Source: Bacillota bacterium (GTDB lineage: Bacteria > Bacillota > Sulfobacillia > RBS10-35 > Bu92). From it: a stretch of 64,000 bases of DNA. Made by a program: the position numbers and the translations under genes. Under the pieces are notes generated by a model, which was not told the DNA's origin, did no database searches, and worked only from the letters and a program-made list of their open reading frames with translations. The stretch spans positions 309,035-373,034 of the forward strand of contig JADBKN010000051.1 in NCBI GenBank assembly GCA_014896375.1, given 5' to 3'. Below are positions 15,978 through 24,067 of the stretch, one piece after another (position 1 is the stretch's first letter; the number at the start of each line of letters is the position of its first letter).

Positions 15978-18025
15978 AGGACCATGAACTCCTGATTCTT
16001 GAAATAGATGGTGCAGGAATCCGGGTGGGACGCCAGGTACGCGAGCGCCCATCGGTAGGCGCGCGCTTCGATGGCGGCCCTCGCATTTCCTTCATAGACC
16101 TCCGGGCCGTTCGTGGCGGGCAGGGGGCGCACCTCATCCTCCGGCGCCAGGGGGCGGTTGAGCCCGAAGGGGCGCAATTCCACAAAGAGGAAGACGTTGG
16201 GCGTGTCGATCGTCCCGTCCGGGGGGACCGCGGCCACGCCGGAACCCCCCGCGCCGCTCGCGCCGCCCACGCGTTCGTCCTTCAGAACAAACTGCGGATC
16301 CGCCGCCTCCTTTGGGTCGTGCCGGCGGACGAAGTCGACGAGCTCCACGTGCCAGCCGCGCCCGAGGACCTCGCTGAACTGCTCGACCGGCGAGATGATC
16401 GTCCACGTGAAGGGCTCGAACTCCCGCGCGATGCGCAGGTACGTCTCGGCCGCGGCCTCCGGCTCAAGGAGGAGAGGCCGCGGCGCGGCCGGCGGCCAGT
16501 GGACGAGCGTGGCGGCGATGACGGCCGTGGCGATGAAGCCCGCCGCTCTAGGATAGCGGCCGGCCGGCACGAGCCAGCGGAAGAGGCCGGCTGCGGCCAG
16601 CGGCGCGAGGAGGAGGCTCCACAGCTCCCCCGCCCGGTCGGGGGCGATCCACGGCCTCGCGGAGACGTTCGCCTGGACGAGGAAGAAGGTGGCGGCGCAG
16701 GCCGCGGCCCCCAACCCGAAGAGGAGGCCGCGGTGTTTGGAGGGCTCGCGGCGAAGCACCCCGGCGCCCATCCAGAGGAGCCCGAAGAGGAGGCCCAGGA
16801 GCACGACCGGGTGCTGGCCGAGCCACGCCGGCGCCCCTGCCCAGCTGGCGGGCGCCTGGACGGCCGGGGGGCGCAGGACGAAGCCGAGCGACGAGCCGTA
16901 CCAGGGACGGCCTAGGAGGCGCCCCACGGCGAGCGGGAGAAGGCCGGCGATGACACCGCCCGCGCCGGCGGCCATGAGGACGAGAGCGCTGCGCGCCTGC
17001 GCCCGCTGGAAGAGCAGGGTTCCGGCCGCCATCGCGGTGGCGACGAGGAGAAGGCCCGCCGAGGCGTACGGGTGGACGAGCGTGTCCAGCAAGAGGACGG
17101 CGCCGAAGTGCGCAAGGTCCTGCCCGCGCCCGCGCTCAAGGTAGCGGCCCGCGGCGAGGCAGCCGGCGAGCAGGAAGGCGGCCGCGAACTCTTGCGGGAG
17201 CGGCTGCGTCTGGCGCACGGCCGCCTCCGGCAGCGGGCCGGCCGTGCCGAGCCCGAAGAGCGCGGCCGCCACCAGGGCGGGCAGCCGGTGCCCGCCCCAC
17301 TCCCGCGCGGCGGTGTACACGCTCAAGACCATGAGCCACCCGAAGAGCGGCCCGAGGAAGCGGAGAAGGCTCAAGGGATTGATGAAGGAGAGCGCGGCCA
17401 GCGCCGCCGCGAAGGCGTGCATGCCCATGGGGTAGAGCCCCTGCACGAACACCTGGTTCAGGGCGAGCGCCTTCGTCCAATAGAGGTGCACGTAGAAGTC
17501 CGAGGTCCCGGGCGCCGCCTGGTGCAGCGGACCCCAGAGCCGGAGGAGATAGGCGGCGGCGAGGACGGCGCCGGCGGCCAGCGTGAGCGGGCGGAGGAGG
17601 CCGCGGGCCCACGCGCGCACGTCCTTACGCCACCGGGCGACGGCTTGCCGCGCGAGGGCCAGCCGCGCCGCCCGCGCGTGGGGGTCGAGGAGGTCGAGCA
17701 CAAGCGCCCCCGGCGCGCGGCCGCCCTCCTCCGGCGGCGCCGCGCCTCGCCGGAGGCTCAAGGTGAAGGCGGCCGCCAGCGCGAGCGCCAGAAGCAGCGT
17801 GATCGTCTCAAAGCCGCCCATGCCCGCGAGCACGTAGGCCGTCACGGTCCAAAAGAGCACGCCGTACGTGAAGACGCGCCAAAAGCGGTCCAACGCGTCC
17901 TCGCCGGCGGCGCGCGGCAGGACGAGCGACGGGATGAGGAAGGCGAAGACGGCGACGATGACGTTCGCCCGCAGCCACTCGGCCATGGAATCGGCCCAAA
18001 AGTCCGGATACACAGGTGGCGTCAC
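15962..18025 (-). CDS. Large polytopic membrane protein, paralogue of the upstream gene; function unknown
   Basis: 687 aa, roughly 12 hydrophobic helices followed by a soluble domain of about 170 residues. It resembles membrane glycosyltransferase-type proteins in layout, with a charged loop after the second helix cluster (FYVHLYWTKALALNQVF, then VQGLYPMGMHAFAAAL), but no catalytic motif is certain. The same order of segments appears in the gene upstream (18022-19986): LYWTKALALNQVFVQGLYP against LWVKAVAEQRLFVDGVYPE, and NVFLFVELRPF against RIYLFVEKRWW. The C-terminal domain ends YFKNQEFMVLWIRQ. It starts with GTG overlapping the previous stop (GTGA). I do not recognise a named family. Confidence 0.8.
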   Translation of the reverse strand: MTPPVYPDFWADSMAEWLRANVIVAVFAFLIPSLVLPRAAGEDALDRFWRVFTYGVLFWTVTAYVLAGMGGFETITLLLALALAAAFTLSLRRGAAPPEEGGRAPGALVLDLLDPHARAARLALARQAVARWRKDVRAWARGLLRPLTLAAGAVLAAAYLLRLWGPLHQAAPGTSDFYVHLYWTKALALNQVFVQGLYPMGMHAFAAALAALSFINPLSLLRFLGPLFGWLMVLSVYTAAREWGGHRLPALVAAALFGLGTAGPLPEAAVRQTQPLPQEFAAAFLLAGCLAAGRYLERGRGQDLAHFGAVLLLDTLVHPYASAGLLLVATAMAAGTLLFQRAQARSALVLMAAGAGGVIAGLLPLAVGRLLGRPWYGSSLGFVLRPPAVQAPASWAGAPAWLGQHPVVLLGLLFGLLWMGAGVLRREPSKHRGLLFGLGAAACAATFFLVQANVSARPWIAPDRAGELWSLLLAPLAAAGLFRWLVPAGRYPRAAGFIATAVIAATLVHWPPAAPRPLLLEPEAAAETYLRIAREFEPFTWTIISPVEQFSEVLGRGWHVELVDFVRRHDPKEAADPQFVLKDERVGGASGAGGSGVAAVPPDGTIDTPNVFLFVELRPFGLNRPLAPEDEVRPLPATNGPEVYEGNARAAIEARAYRWALAYLASHPDSCTIYFKNQEFMVLWIRQ

Positions 18026-19986
18026 GGGGAGCTCACCCCGCCCGCCGCGGGCCTCTGCCGGAGCTCATACACCCGCAGGTAGCGGCCGTCAAAGACCACG
18101 GGCAGGGGCCCGTGCCGCGCGCTGTAGTCCGCGATCCACCGCTTCAGCCGCTCGTTCGCCGCCTGGCGCCGCGGCAGTTCCGCCTGCTCGGAGGGGAAGG
18201 GCGCGACCCACCAGCGCTTCTCGACGAAGAGGTAGATGCGAGCCGGCAGGGGGTGCGTGCCGGACTGGTCTTGGTACACGAGCCCGTCGGCCGTCTCGAC
18301 GACGTGCTCGACGAACGAGACGGGGTCCAGCTGGAAGCCCTGCCCGAGGGCGTACGCGTACCCTTTAGGGTCGGAAACGGCGAGCCAGTCCGTCGGACGG
18401 TTCGTCTGGGCGATGTGCACGTACTCCGCCACGAACTCGTCGGACTCCATGGTGTAGGGGTGCGGCGACTGCGGCGGCTCGGCCCGCCAGGCGAGGGCCG
18501 TGACGGCCGAGAGGGCGGCCCATGACACCCACCGGGCGGCGGCGGGCCCCGGCCAGGCCTCCAACGCCTCCTCCACCGCGCTCCAGCCGAGCGCCAGGGC
18601 GGGCGCCAGGGCGAGGGCCACGAACTCCCCGCTGCGCACGAGGATGGCGGTGTTGTAGAACCCGAAGCGCGGCGCCTGCTGGATGCAGAGCGACGTCCCC
18701 AGGGTGAGGAGGACGAGGAGCGGCACGCCGAGCTCAAGCGGCGAGCGCCGCCTCCGCAGGCGCACGACGAGCGAGAGCGCCGGCGCCGCCAGCCCCGCCC
18801 AGGCCCACGGGGAGACGGGCGGCGTGGCGAACCGCTCCTGGCTCGTGGCGAACGCGAGGGAGGACGCGTGCAACGGCACGCCCATGAGCCAGGCCGCGGC
18901 CAGGGGAGCGGCGGCCAGAAGCGCAGCCGCGGCCACCCGCACGGCGTACCACGCGAACGTCGGCCGGTGGATGCCGATCGCCAGCCACGCCGCGATGGAC
19001 GCCGCCAGCGCGGCCGCGGCCGTGTTGAGCGCGGCGATCGGATGCACGAGCGCCGCCATCAGCACGCCGGCGAGCGCGCCGCGGCGGTAGGCCTCGGCGT
19101 GGTCGGCGAACCAGGACCGGTAGGCCAGCCAGGCGACCGGCAGGACGAGGATGTGGCCGAATTCTTGGGAGTCGGTGCCGACCTGGCGCGAGAACTCATA
19201 CGGCAGGAGGGCCGGCAGCGTCCCGTAGACGAGGAGCGCGGCGAGCGCCGGCACCGCGCGGCCGGACGTGCGCGCGGCGAAGTACGCCACGGAGAGCGCC
19301 ATCGCCACGCCGATCGCCGGCCCGACGAACTTGATGAAGAGGATCGGGTTCGACATCGTGAGTTTGATGAGCGCCGCCAGCGTGATGTGGAACCCTTCCG
19401 GATAGACCCCGTCGACGAAGAGCCGCTGCTCGGCGACCGCCTTCACCCACAGGACGACCACGCTCGCGTCCGCGAAGTGGAGCGCGGCATGGGCGACATT
19501 GCTGGCGAAGTGCATCCACGCGGACACGCCGAGGATGACGAGGCCCAGGAGCCCCGTGGCGACGGAGACGAGGCTCGGCCGGCCCCGCGGCCGGAGCGCG
19601 GAGATCCAGCCCCGCGCCCGCTGCCAGGCGCGCGCGGGGGTGCGGGCGAGGTCGTCGAGCTCCTCCAGCACGGCGGCGCCGAGCCGCACGGCGGGCCGCA
19701 GCTGGTACCGGCTCCAGAGCACACGCCGCCGCCCCGCGAGCAGAAGGTGCGAGGCGCCGAGCGCCACGACCCACCCCAGAACCTCAAAGACATGCAGCGC
19801 CACAAGGAGATAGCCGAGGAGGATCGCGTACGCGCCCATGGAGAGGGCCTGCACCCAGAAGCGGTCGCCGCGAGGCATGCCGGCGGGTGCGGGGAAAAAC
19901 ACGCCGGCGAGCCAGCCGTAGAAGAGCCCGAAGCCGGCGACGATCCGGAAGAGCGTTGAGGCGACGTCCGTCCAGGGTAGGGCCAC
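18022..19986 (-). CDS. Large polytopic membrane protein, paralogue of the downstream gene; function unknown
   Basis: 654 aa, with hydrophobic helices through about residue 490 and an outward-facing or soluble C-terminal part (ESDEFVAEYVHIAQTNRP, SDPKGYAYALGQGF, ARIYLFVEKRWWVA). It shares its whole layout with the gene at 15962-18025, so the pair arose by tandem duplication and has diverged. It begins with a GTG placed directly after the stop of the PelG-like gene (TGAGTG), so the two are coupled. Possible roles are a lipid-linked-sugar glycosyltransferase or a polymer synthase/export component, suggested by neighbours only. Confidence 0.8.
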   Translation of the reverse strand: MALPWTDVASTLFRIVAGFGLFYGWLAGVFFPAPAGMPRGDRFWVQALSMGAYAILLGYLLVALHVFEVLGWVVALGASHLLLAGRRRVLWSRYQLRPAVRLGAAVLEELDDLARTPARAWQRARGWISALRPRGRPSLVSVATGLLGLVILGVSAWMHFASNVAHAALHFADASVVVLWVKAVAEQRLFVDGVYPEGFHITLAALIKLTMSNPILFIKFVGPAIGVAMALSVAYFAARTSGRAVPALAALLVYGTLPALLPYEFSRQVGTDSQEFGHILVLPVAWLAYRSWFADHAEAYRRGALAGVLMAALVHPIAALNTAAAALAASIAAWLAIGIHRPTFAWYAVRVAAAALLAAAPLAAAWLMGVPLHASSLAFATSQERFATPPVSPWAWAGLAAPALSLVVRLRRRRSPLELGVPLLVLLTLGTSLCIQQAPRFGFYNTAILVRSGEFVALALAPALALGWSAVEEALEAWPGPAAARWVSWAALSAVTALAWRAEPPQSPHPYTMESDEFVAEYVHIAQTNRPTDWLAVSDPKGYAYALGQGFQLDPVSFVEHVVETADGLVYQDQSGTHPLPARIYLFVEKRWWVAPFPSEQAELPRRQAANERLKRWIADYSARHGPLPVVFDGRYLRVYELRQRPAAGGVSSP

Positions 19987-21588
19987 TCACACCATCCTAT
20001 AGAGGACGAAGTCCACTCTCGGCCACGTCCGCCAGACTTCCACGCTGCTGGCCAGAAGAAGGTACAGGGATCCCGCCGCCAGACCCCACACGGCCCACTC
20101 GTAGTGGCCGGAGGCCCGGGTGAGGACGAGCCCCACGATGAAGTCGACCGCCAGCGCCCCAAGGAGCGAGCGCAGGGCGGGCGCCGGCTGGTTCAGGCTG
20201 AAGAGCAGGAGCTCGTTGAAGAGGCCCATCGCCAGGAGGGCGTACCCGACCGTCGCCCACTGGAGGACGAACGGCTCCACGCCGTGGACCGGCACGGCGG
20301 CGGCGAGCGCCGGCACGCCGGCCGCCACGTCGACCGCATAGCGCGTGAGCGCGACCGACGCCGCGCCCGTCAGGAGGTAGCCCGCGAGCGCGCGGAGGTA
20401 GAGCCGCCGCAGCCCGCGCGCCAGCCGCTCGCCCTGCGCGGCGTAGGTCACCTGCTCCTCCGCCTGGATCCAGCTGGTGATGTAGTGGATCAGCACCTCG
20501 GCCACGCCCAGCGGCAGGATGAGGGAGAGGATCGCCCAGTCCATGCCGAGCTCGTACTCACCCCGGAACCACACGTAGTAGGGCATGTAGGCGCTGTTCG
20601 TCGTCCAGGCGAGGAGCCGGTCGATGTAGACGAAGACGAAGTAGAGGATGCCGTAGAAGAAGTAGCGGTACGTCGTGTAGGCGATCTGCGAGGGCCGCGG
20701 CTCCACGACGCGCCGGCGGGACTCGGCGCGGCGGGTGACCCGCCGGAGGAACCAGAGGGAGAGGGTCGTGCTCGTCGCGGCGGCGCCGATGAGGCTCACC
20801 ACTTGCGCCAGGATCAGCGGGATGCCCTGCCGGTAAAGCCCGTAGGTGAGGAGGGAGGCCGCGCCCGTGATGACGCCGAGGAGGTATTCCTTGCGGAACA
20901 CGTAAATTCCCGCGAACGACAGCCACAGCGCCGAGAGAAGGATCATGTAGAGGTCCATGAAGAGGACGAGGCGCAGCGGCATCAGGGTGAAGACGAGATC
21001 GAGAACGAGCGCCGCGAGGGCCACGACGATGCTCGTCCAGAGGCCCCAGCGCATGAGGCGCCAGGCGATGTCGCGGGCGAGGAGCGGTTCCTGCAGCCCG
21101 AGGAAGAGGTACACGGAGTGCGCCATCGACTGGATGTAGCCGCCCGTGCAGAGGTAGCTCAGGAAGGTGGCGAGGGCGAGCGCCGTCGCCTGCTCCACCT
21201 GAAGCGTGAGGCTCGCGATGAAGGTGACGTGCAGGAGGATCATCGCCAGCGTGGCCACGGCCATCGGCAGGGCGAAGGTGAGACCGTGCAGAAATTGAAG
21301 AAGACTGTCGAAAAGAAGCTTCCAAAGGCGGATGCGCGGCCCGGCGAAGAGCGGTTCCTGGCGCAGCTCCCGGCGGATTTCGACAAAGATCTCACGCGCC
21401 AGTGAGAAGACGTCCGGATGTCCGAACTGGTCCTCGGCGCGCGCGTCCGTCCACCCGAGAGATTCCAGCAACGCCGCGACATCGAGCTCGTCCTGCGGAT
21501 CCGGGTTGGCCTCGAGCACCTGGCGCACCAGACCGGCGAACGAGCTCTCCGCATCCCTGGGGGTGGACAGGGCCGGCGCGCGGTTCAA
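19987..21588 (-). CDS. PelG-like polytopic membrane protein (MOP-type exporter candidate)
   Basis: About 533 aa, 12-14 hydrophobic helices. A soluble N-terminal region of about 85 residues (LDVAALLESLGWTDARAEDQ then FGHPDVFSLAREIF) precedes the helices. The segment ILYFVFVYIDRLLAWTT, preceded by TYRYFFYG, resembles the YxIDRLLxW region of PelG, the transporter of Pel polysaccharide; the PelF-like gene lies 5 kb away. I chose TTG at 21588 because GGAGGAA lies 8 bases upstream; a TTG at 21615 is also in frame but has no good site. It is the first gene of the leftward operon that ends with the GH114-like hydrolase. Homology to PelG is moderate and should be treated as a hypothesis. Confidence 0.6.
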   Translation of the reverse strand: MNRAPALSTPRDAESSFAGLVRQVLEANPDPQDELDVAALLESLGWTDARAEDQFGHPDVFSLAREIFVEIRRELRQEPLFAGPRIRLWKLLFDSLLQFLHGLTFALPMAVATLAMILLHVTFIASLTLQVEQATALALATFLSYLCTGGYIQSMAHSVYLFLGLQEPLLARDIAWRLMRWGLWTSIVVALAALVLDLVFTLMPLRLVLFMDLYMILLSALWLSFAGIYVFRKEYLLGVITGAASLLTYGLYRQGIPLILAQVVSLIGAAATSTTLSLWFLRRVTRRAESRRRVVEPRPSQIAYTTYRYFFYGILYFVFVYIDRLLAWTTNSAYMPYYVWFRGEYELGMDWAILSLILPLGVAEVLIHYITSWIQAEEQVTYAAQGERLARGLRRLYLRALAGYLLTGAASVALTRYAVDVAAGVPALAAAVPVHGVEPFVLQWATVGYALLAMGLFNELLLFSLNQPAPALRSLLGALAVDFIVGLVLTRASGHYEWAVWGLAAGSLYLLLASSVEVWRTWPRVDFVLYRMV

Positions 21589-21695
21589 GTGCCGTTCCTC
21601 CACGTGAACATTCAACTGAAAACTCTTCGCGGCGGCGGGGCGGTTCCCTCCAGAAGCAGTTGGGTGAGGCGGTGAAGCAAGGTGGTGAGGCGGTG

Positions 21696-22625
21696 GTGCC
21701 GGTTCACGCGTTGACAGTCGATGTCGAAAGCTGGCTCGACACCGAGGCGGCGCGCCGCCGTTCCGCGCTGCTCGGGGAGGCGCGTCGCATCGAGGAGGGG
21801 ACGGCGCGTCTCCTGGACTTCTTCTCGGCCCACGGCGTGCGCGCCACGTTTTTCGTGCTGGGCCGTGTGGCGGAGGAGGCGCCGCGCATGGTGCGGCGCA
21901 TCGCCGAGGCCGGCCACGAGCTGGCGAGCCACGGCTGGAGCCACCGCCCGCTGCAGGAGCTCACGCCGCAGGCCTTCCGCGAGGAGATCCGCGCCACCAA
22001 AGCGATCTTGGAGGACATCGGCGGCCGGGAGGTGACCGGCCACCGCAGCCCCTCCTGGTCGATGGGCCCGCGGACGCTCTGGGCCCTTGAGGAACTCGTC
22101 GCGGCCGGCTACCGTTACGACGCCAGCCTCACGCCAGGGTACGCGTGGCTCTGGGGCACGCCCGGGATCCCGGGAGGGCCTCACCGGCTGGAGCTCGGCG
22201 GAGCGACGCTTTTGGAGTTTCCGAACTCGGTGCCGCGCGCCGGCCTGCGCCTGCCGTTCGCCGGCGGCTTCTTCCTGCGCGCCTGGCCGGCCGGCTGGAT
22301 CCGCCGGGCGCTGCGTTGGTACGAGGAGCAGGGCGATCCGGCCGTGGTCTACGTGCACCCGTGGGAAGTCGACCCGGCCATGCCGCGCGTCCGCCTCGGC
22401 CCGTTCTGGTCGTTCGTCCACTATGCGGGCCTCGCCCGCATGGAAGCGAGGCTCCGGGAGCTTTTGCAGACCTGCCGTTTCCTGCCGCTGGCGGAGCTCG
22501 CGAAGCTTCTGCCCGCGGACCGCCTGCCCGTGGTGCGCCTCGCGCCGCCGGTTCAGGCCCCGGCGGGCGGCCGCGACGCGCGATCCCGATCCCGCCACAC
22601 CGCGAGGCCGGCGACGAGGAGGTAG
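21696..22625 (+). CDS. Polysaccharide deacetylase, XrtA/PEP-CTERM-locus type
   Basis: About 309 aa, NodB homology fold. Motif 1 is the variant ALTVDVESW with the metal Asp and Glu, motif 2 is the HxxxH in ASHGWSHRP, motif 3 is TGHRSPSWSM, and the later YVHPWEVDPAMPR segment plus LARMEARLRELL match the DUF3473 C-terminal part of XrtA-type deacetylases. Such enzymes remove N-acetyl groups from amino sugars of surface polymers. No signal peptide is visible. The start is a GTG behind GGTGAGG; a 12-base repeat GGTGAGGCGGTG occurs twice around it (21663 and 21684). The gene is divergent from the PelG-like gene and its end overlaps the MurJ-like gene by 73 bases, convergently. Confidence 0.85.
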   Translation: MPVHALTVDVESWLDTEAARRRSALLGEARRIEEGTARLLDFFSAHGVRATFFVLGRVAEEAPRMVRRIAEAGHELASHGWSHRPLQELTPQAFREEIRATKAILEDIGGREVTGHRSPSWSMGPRTLWALEELVAAGYRYDASLTPGYAWLWGTPGIPGGPHRLELGGATLLEFPNSVPRAGLRLPFAGGFFLRAWPAGWIRRALRWYEEQGDPAVVYVHPWEVDPAMPRVRLGPFWSFVHYAGLARMEARLRELLQTCRFLPLAELAKLLPADRLPVVRLAPPVQAPAGGRDARSRSRHTARPATRR

Positions 22626-24067
22626 GCGGCGGCGCCGCCCGCCAGGGGCCACCCCCAGTCTCCGCCGGCCGCCGCACGGGCGCCCAGGAGCCAGATGGCC
22701 GCGGGCGGCAGGGCGGCCGCTGCGGCGATGCCGAGGCCGCCGAGCCAGGACCGAAGGATGAGGGCCGGCTCGCCGAGCTCCTTCGCCACGGCGAGGCCGG
22801 CCAGCAGCGCGCCGAGCCACTGGACGGCCACGCCCGCCCCCGCGATGCCGGCGAGCCCCCACCGCGCGCTGGCCCACGCGTCGCCGGCCGCTTGCAGGCA
22901 GAGGGCGAGGCCGGCGATCGCCGCCGCCCGCCTCAGGCGCCCGGCGGCCATGAGCGCGCGAAAGAAGAGCACGGCGAGCATCGCCGCGGGGAGGCCGGCG
23001 GCGTACACGGCGAGGACGCCCGCCACGCGGTCGGCTTCGCCGGCTGTGAGCACGCCGTGCGCGAGCAGCCAGCGCAAGACAGGACGGGCGTAGGCGCTCC
23101 AGAAGGGCACAAGCGGCACGGCGCCCAGGGTGAGGAGGCGCACGCCGCGGTCGAGGAGGCGGCGGGATTCGACGTCGCCGCGCAGGCCGCGCCGCGCGAG
23201 GCTCGGAAACAGGACGGTGCCGACGGCGGCCGCGAAGATCCACACCGGCGCCTGCGCGAACCGCCAGGCGTAGGTGAGCGCGGCCAGCTGCCCGCTGCCC
23301 AGCCCTCCGGCGAAGGTCCGGTCGACGACCTGCCCGGCCTGCGAAAGGACGTACCAGACGGCGATCGGCGCCCCGAGACCGGCGAGATCGCGGAGCTCGG
23401 TCGATGTCGGCCGGCGCGGCCGTAGCGAACCCTGCACGACGGCGCCGGCGGCGAGGGTGCCCAGCACGCAGAGGCTGCCGCCCGCCACCCAGGCCGCCAA
23501 GCCGGGCACATCGCGCTGCGGCCCGAAGATGAGCGGCCCGCTGACCAGCGCCGCCGTGAGCCAGAGCGGCGCCGCGGCCGCCAGCGCGAAGCGGCCGGAG
23601 ACCTGCAGGGAGGCCGCCAGCACGGCGCTCAGCGGCGCCGCGAAGGCGTGCAGGCTCAGCCAGCGCAAGGCCTCCACGGCGCTTTGGCGCGCGGGGCCGG
23701 CGAGGGAGGCGCCGACGAGGCGGATCCAGAGCGGCGCCGTGACGGCGAGGCTCGCAGCGAGGAGGGCGCTGGCCCAGGACACGGCAGCGACGAGCGGCGC
23801 GAGCGGCCGCGCCCGGCGTTCGTCGCCGCCTGTGCCGGCGCGCGTGCCGGTGAGGAAGGTGACGGTGACCACCGAGAGCACAGCGCCCATCACGGTGTTG
23901 CCGGCGAAGTCGGCCGCGAAAAAGGCCGCCGTGAAGGCGTCGGCCGCAGGCGTCAGGCCGAAGTGGCGGGCGAAGAAGATGTCGCGCAAGAGCCCGCCGG
24001 CGCCCAAGAGGACGTTGGCGGCGACGACGATCGCTACATTGCGTGCCAGCGTACGCCGTGCGATCAG
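22553..24067 (-). CDS. MurJ/MviN-like lipid-linked sugar flippase
   Basis: About 504 aa with roughly 14 membrane helices, MOP superfamily. The start LARNVAIVVAANVLLGAGGL followed by LRDIFFARHFGLTPAADAF matches the MurJ signature, in which a flippase moves undecaprenyl-linked sugar across the membrane; SQAGQVVDRTFAGGLGSGQ also fits. Placed among polysaccharide genes it may serve exopolysaccharide rather than peptidoglycan. No ATG, GTG or TTG is in frame near the start of homology: a CTG at 24067, overlapping the upstream stop as CTGA, is the best candidate. It overlaps the deacetylase gene convergently. Confidence 0.8.
   Translation of the reverse strand: MIARRTLARNVAIVVAANVLLGAGGLLRDIFFARHFGLTPAADAFTAAFFAADFAGNTVMGAVLSVVTVTFLTGTRAGTGGDERRARPLAPLVAAVSWASALLAASLAVTAPLWIRLVGASLAGPARQSAVEALRWLSLHAFAAPLSAVLAASLQVSGRFALAAAAPLWLTAALVSGPLIFGPQRDVPGLAAWVAGGSLCVLGTLAAGAVVQGSLRPRRPTSTELRDLAGLGAPIAVWYVLSQAGQVVDRTFAGGLGSGQLAALTYAWRFAQAPVWIFAAAVGTVLFPSLARRGLRGDVESRRLLDRGVRLLTLGAVPLVPFWSAYARPVLRWLLAHGVLTAGEADRVAGVLAVYAAGLPAAMLAVLFFRALMAAGRLRRAAAIAGLALCLQAAGDAWASARWGLAGIAGAGVAVQWLGALLAGLAVAKELGEPALILRSWLGGLGIAAAAALPPAAIWLLGARAAAGGDWGWPLAGGAAAYLLVAGLAVWRDRDRASRPPAGA

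Noticed and set aside
21663..21695. 12-base direct repeat GGTGAGGCGGTG (21-base period) as a regulatory site
   Set aside because: It lies in a GTG/GAG-rich stretch at the deacetylase start and can be explained by ribosome-site-like or coding repetition.
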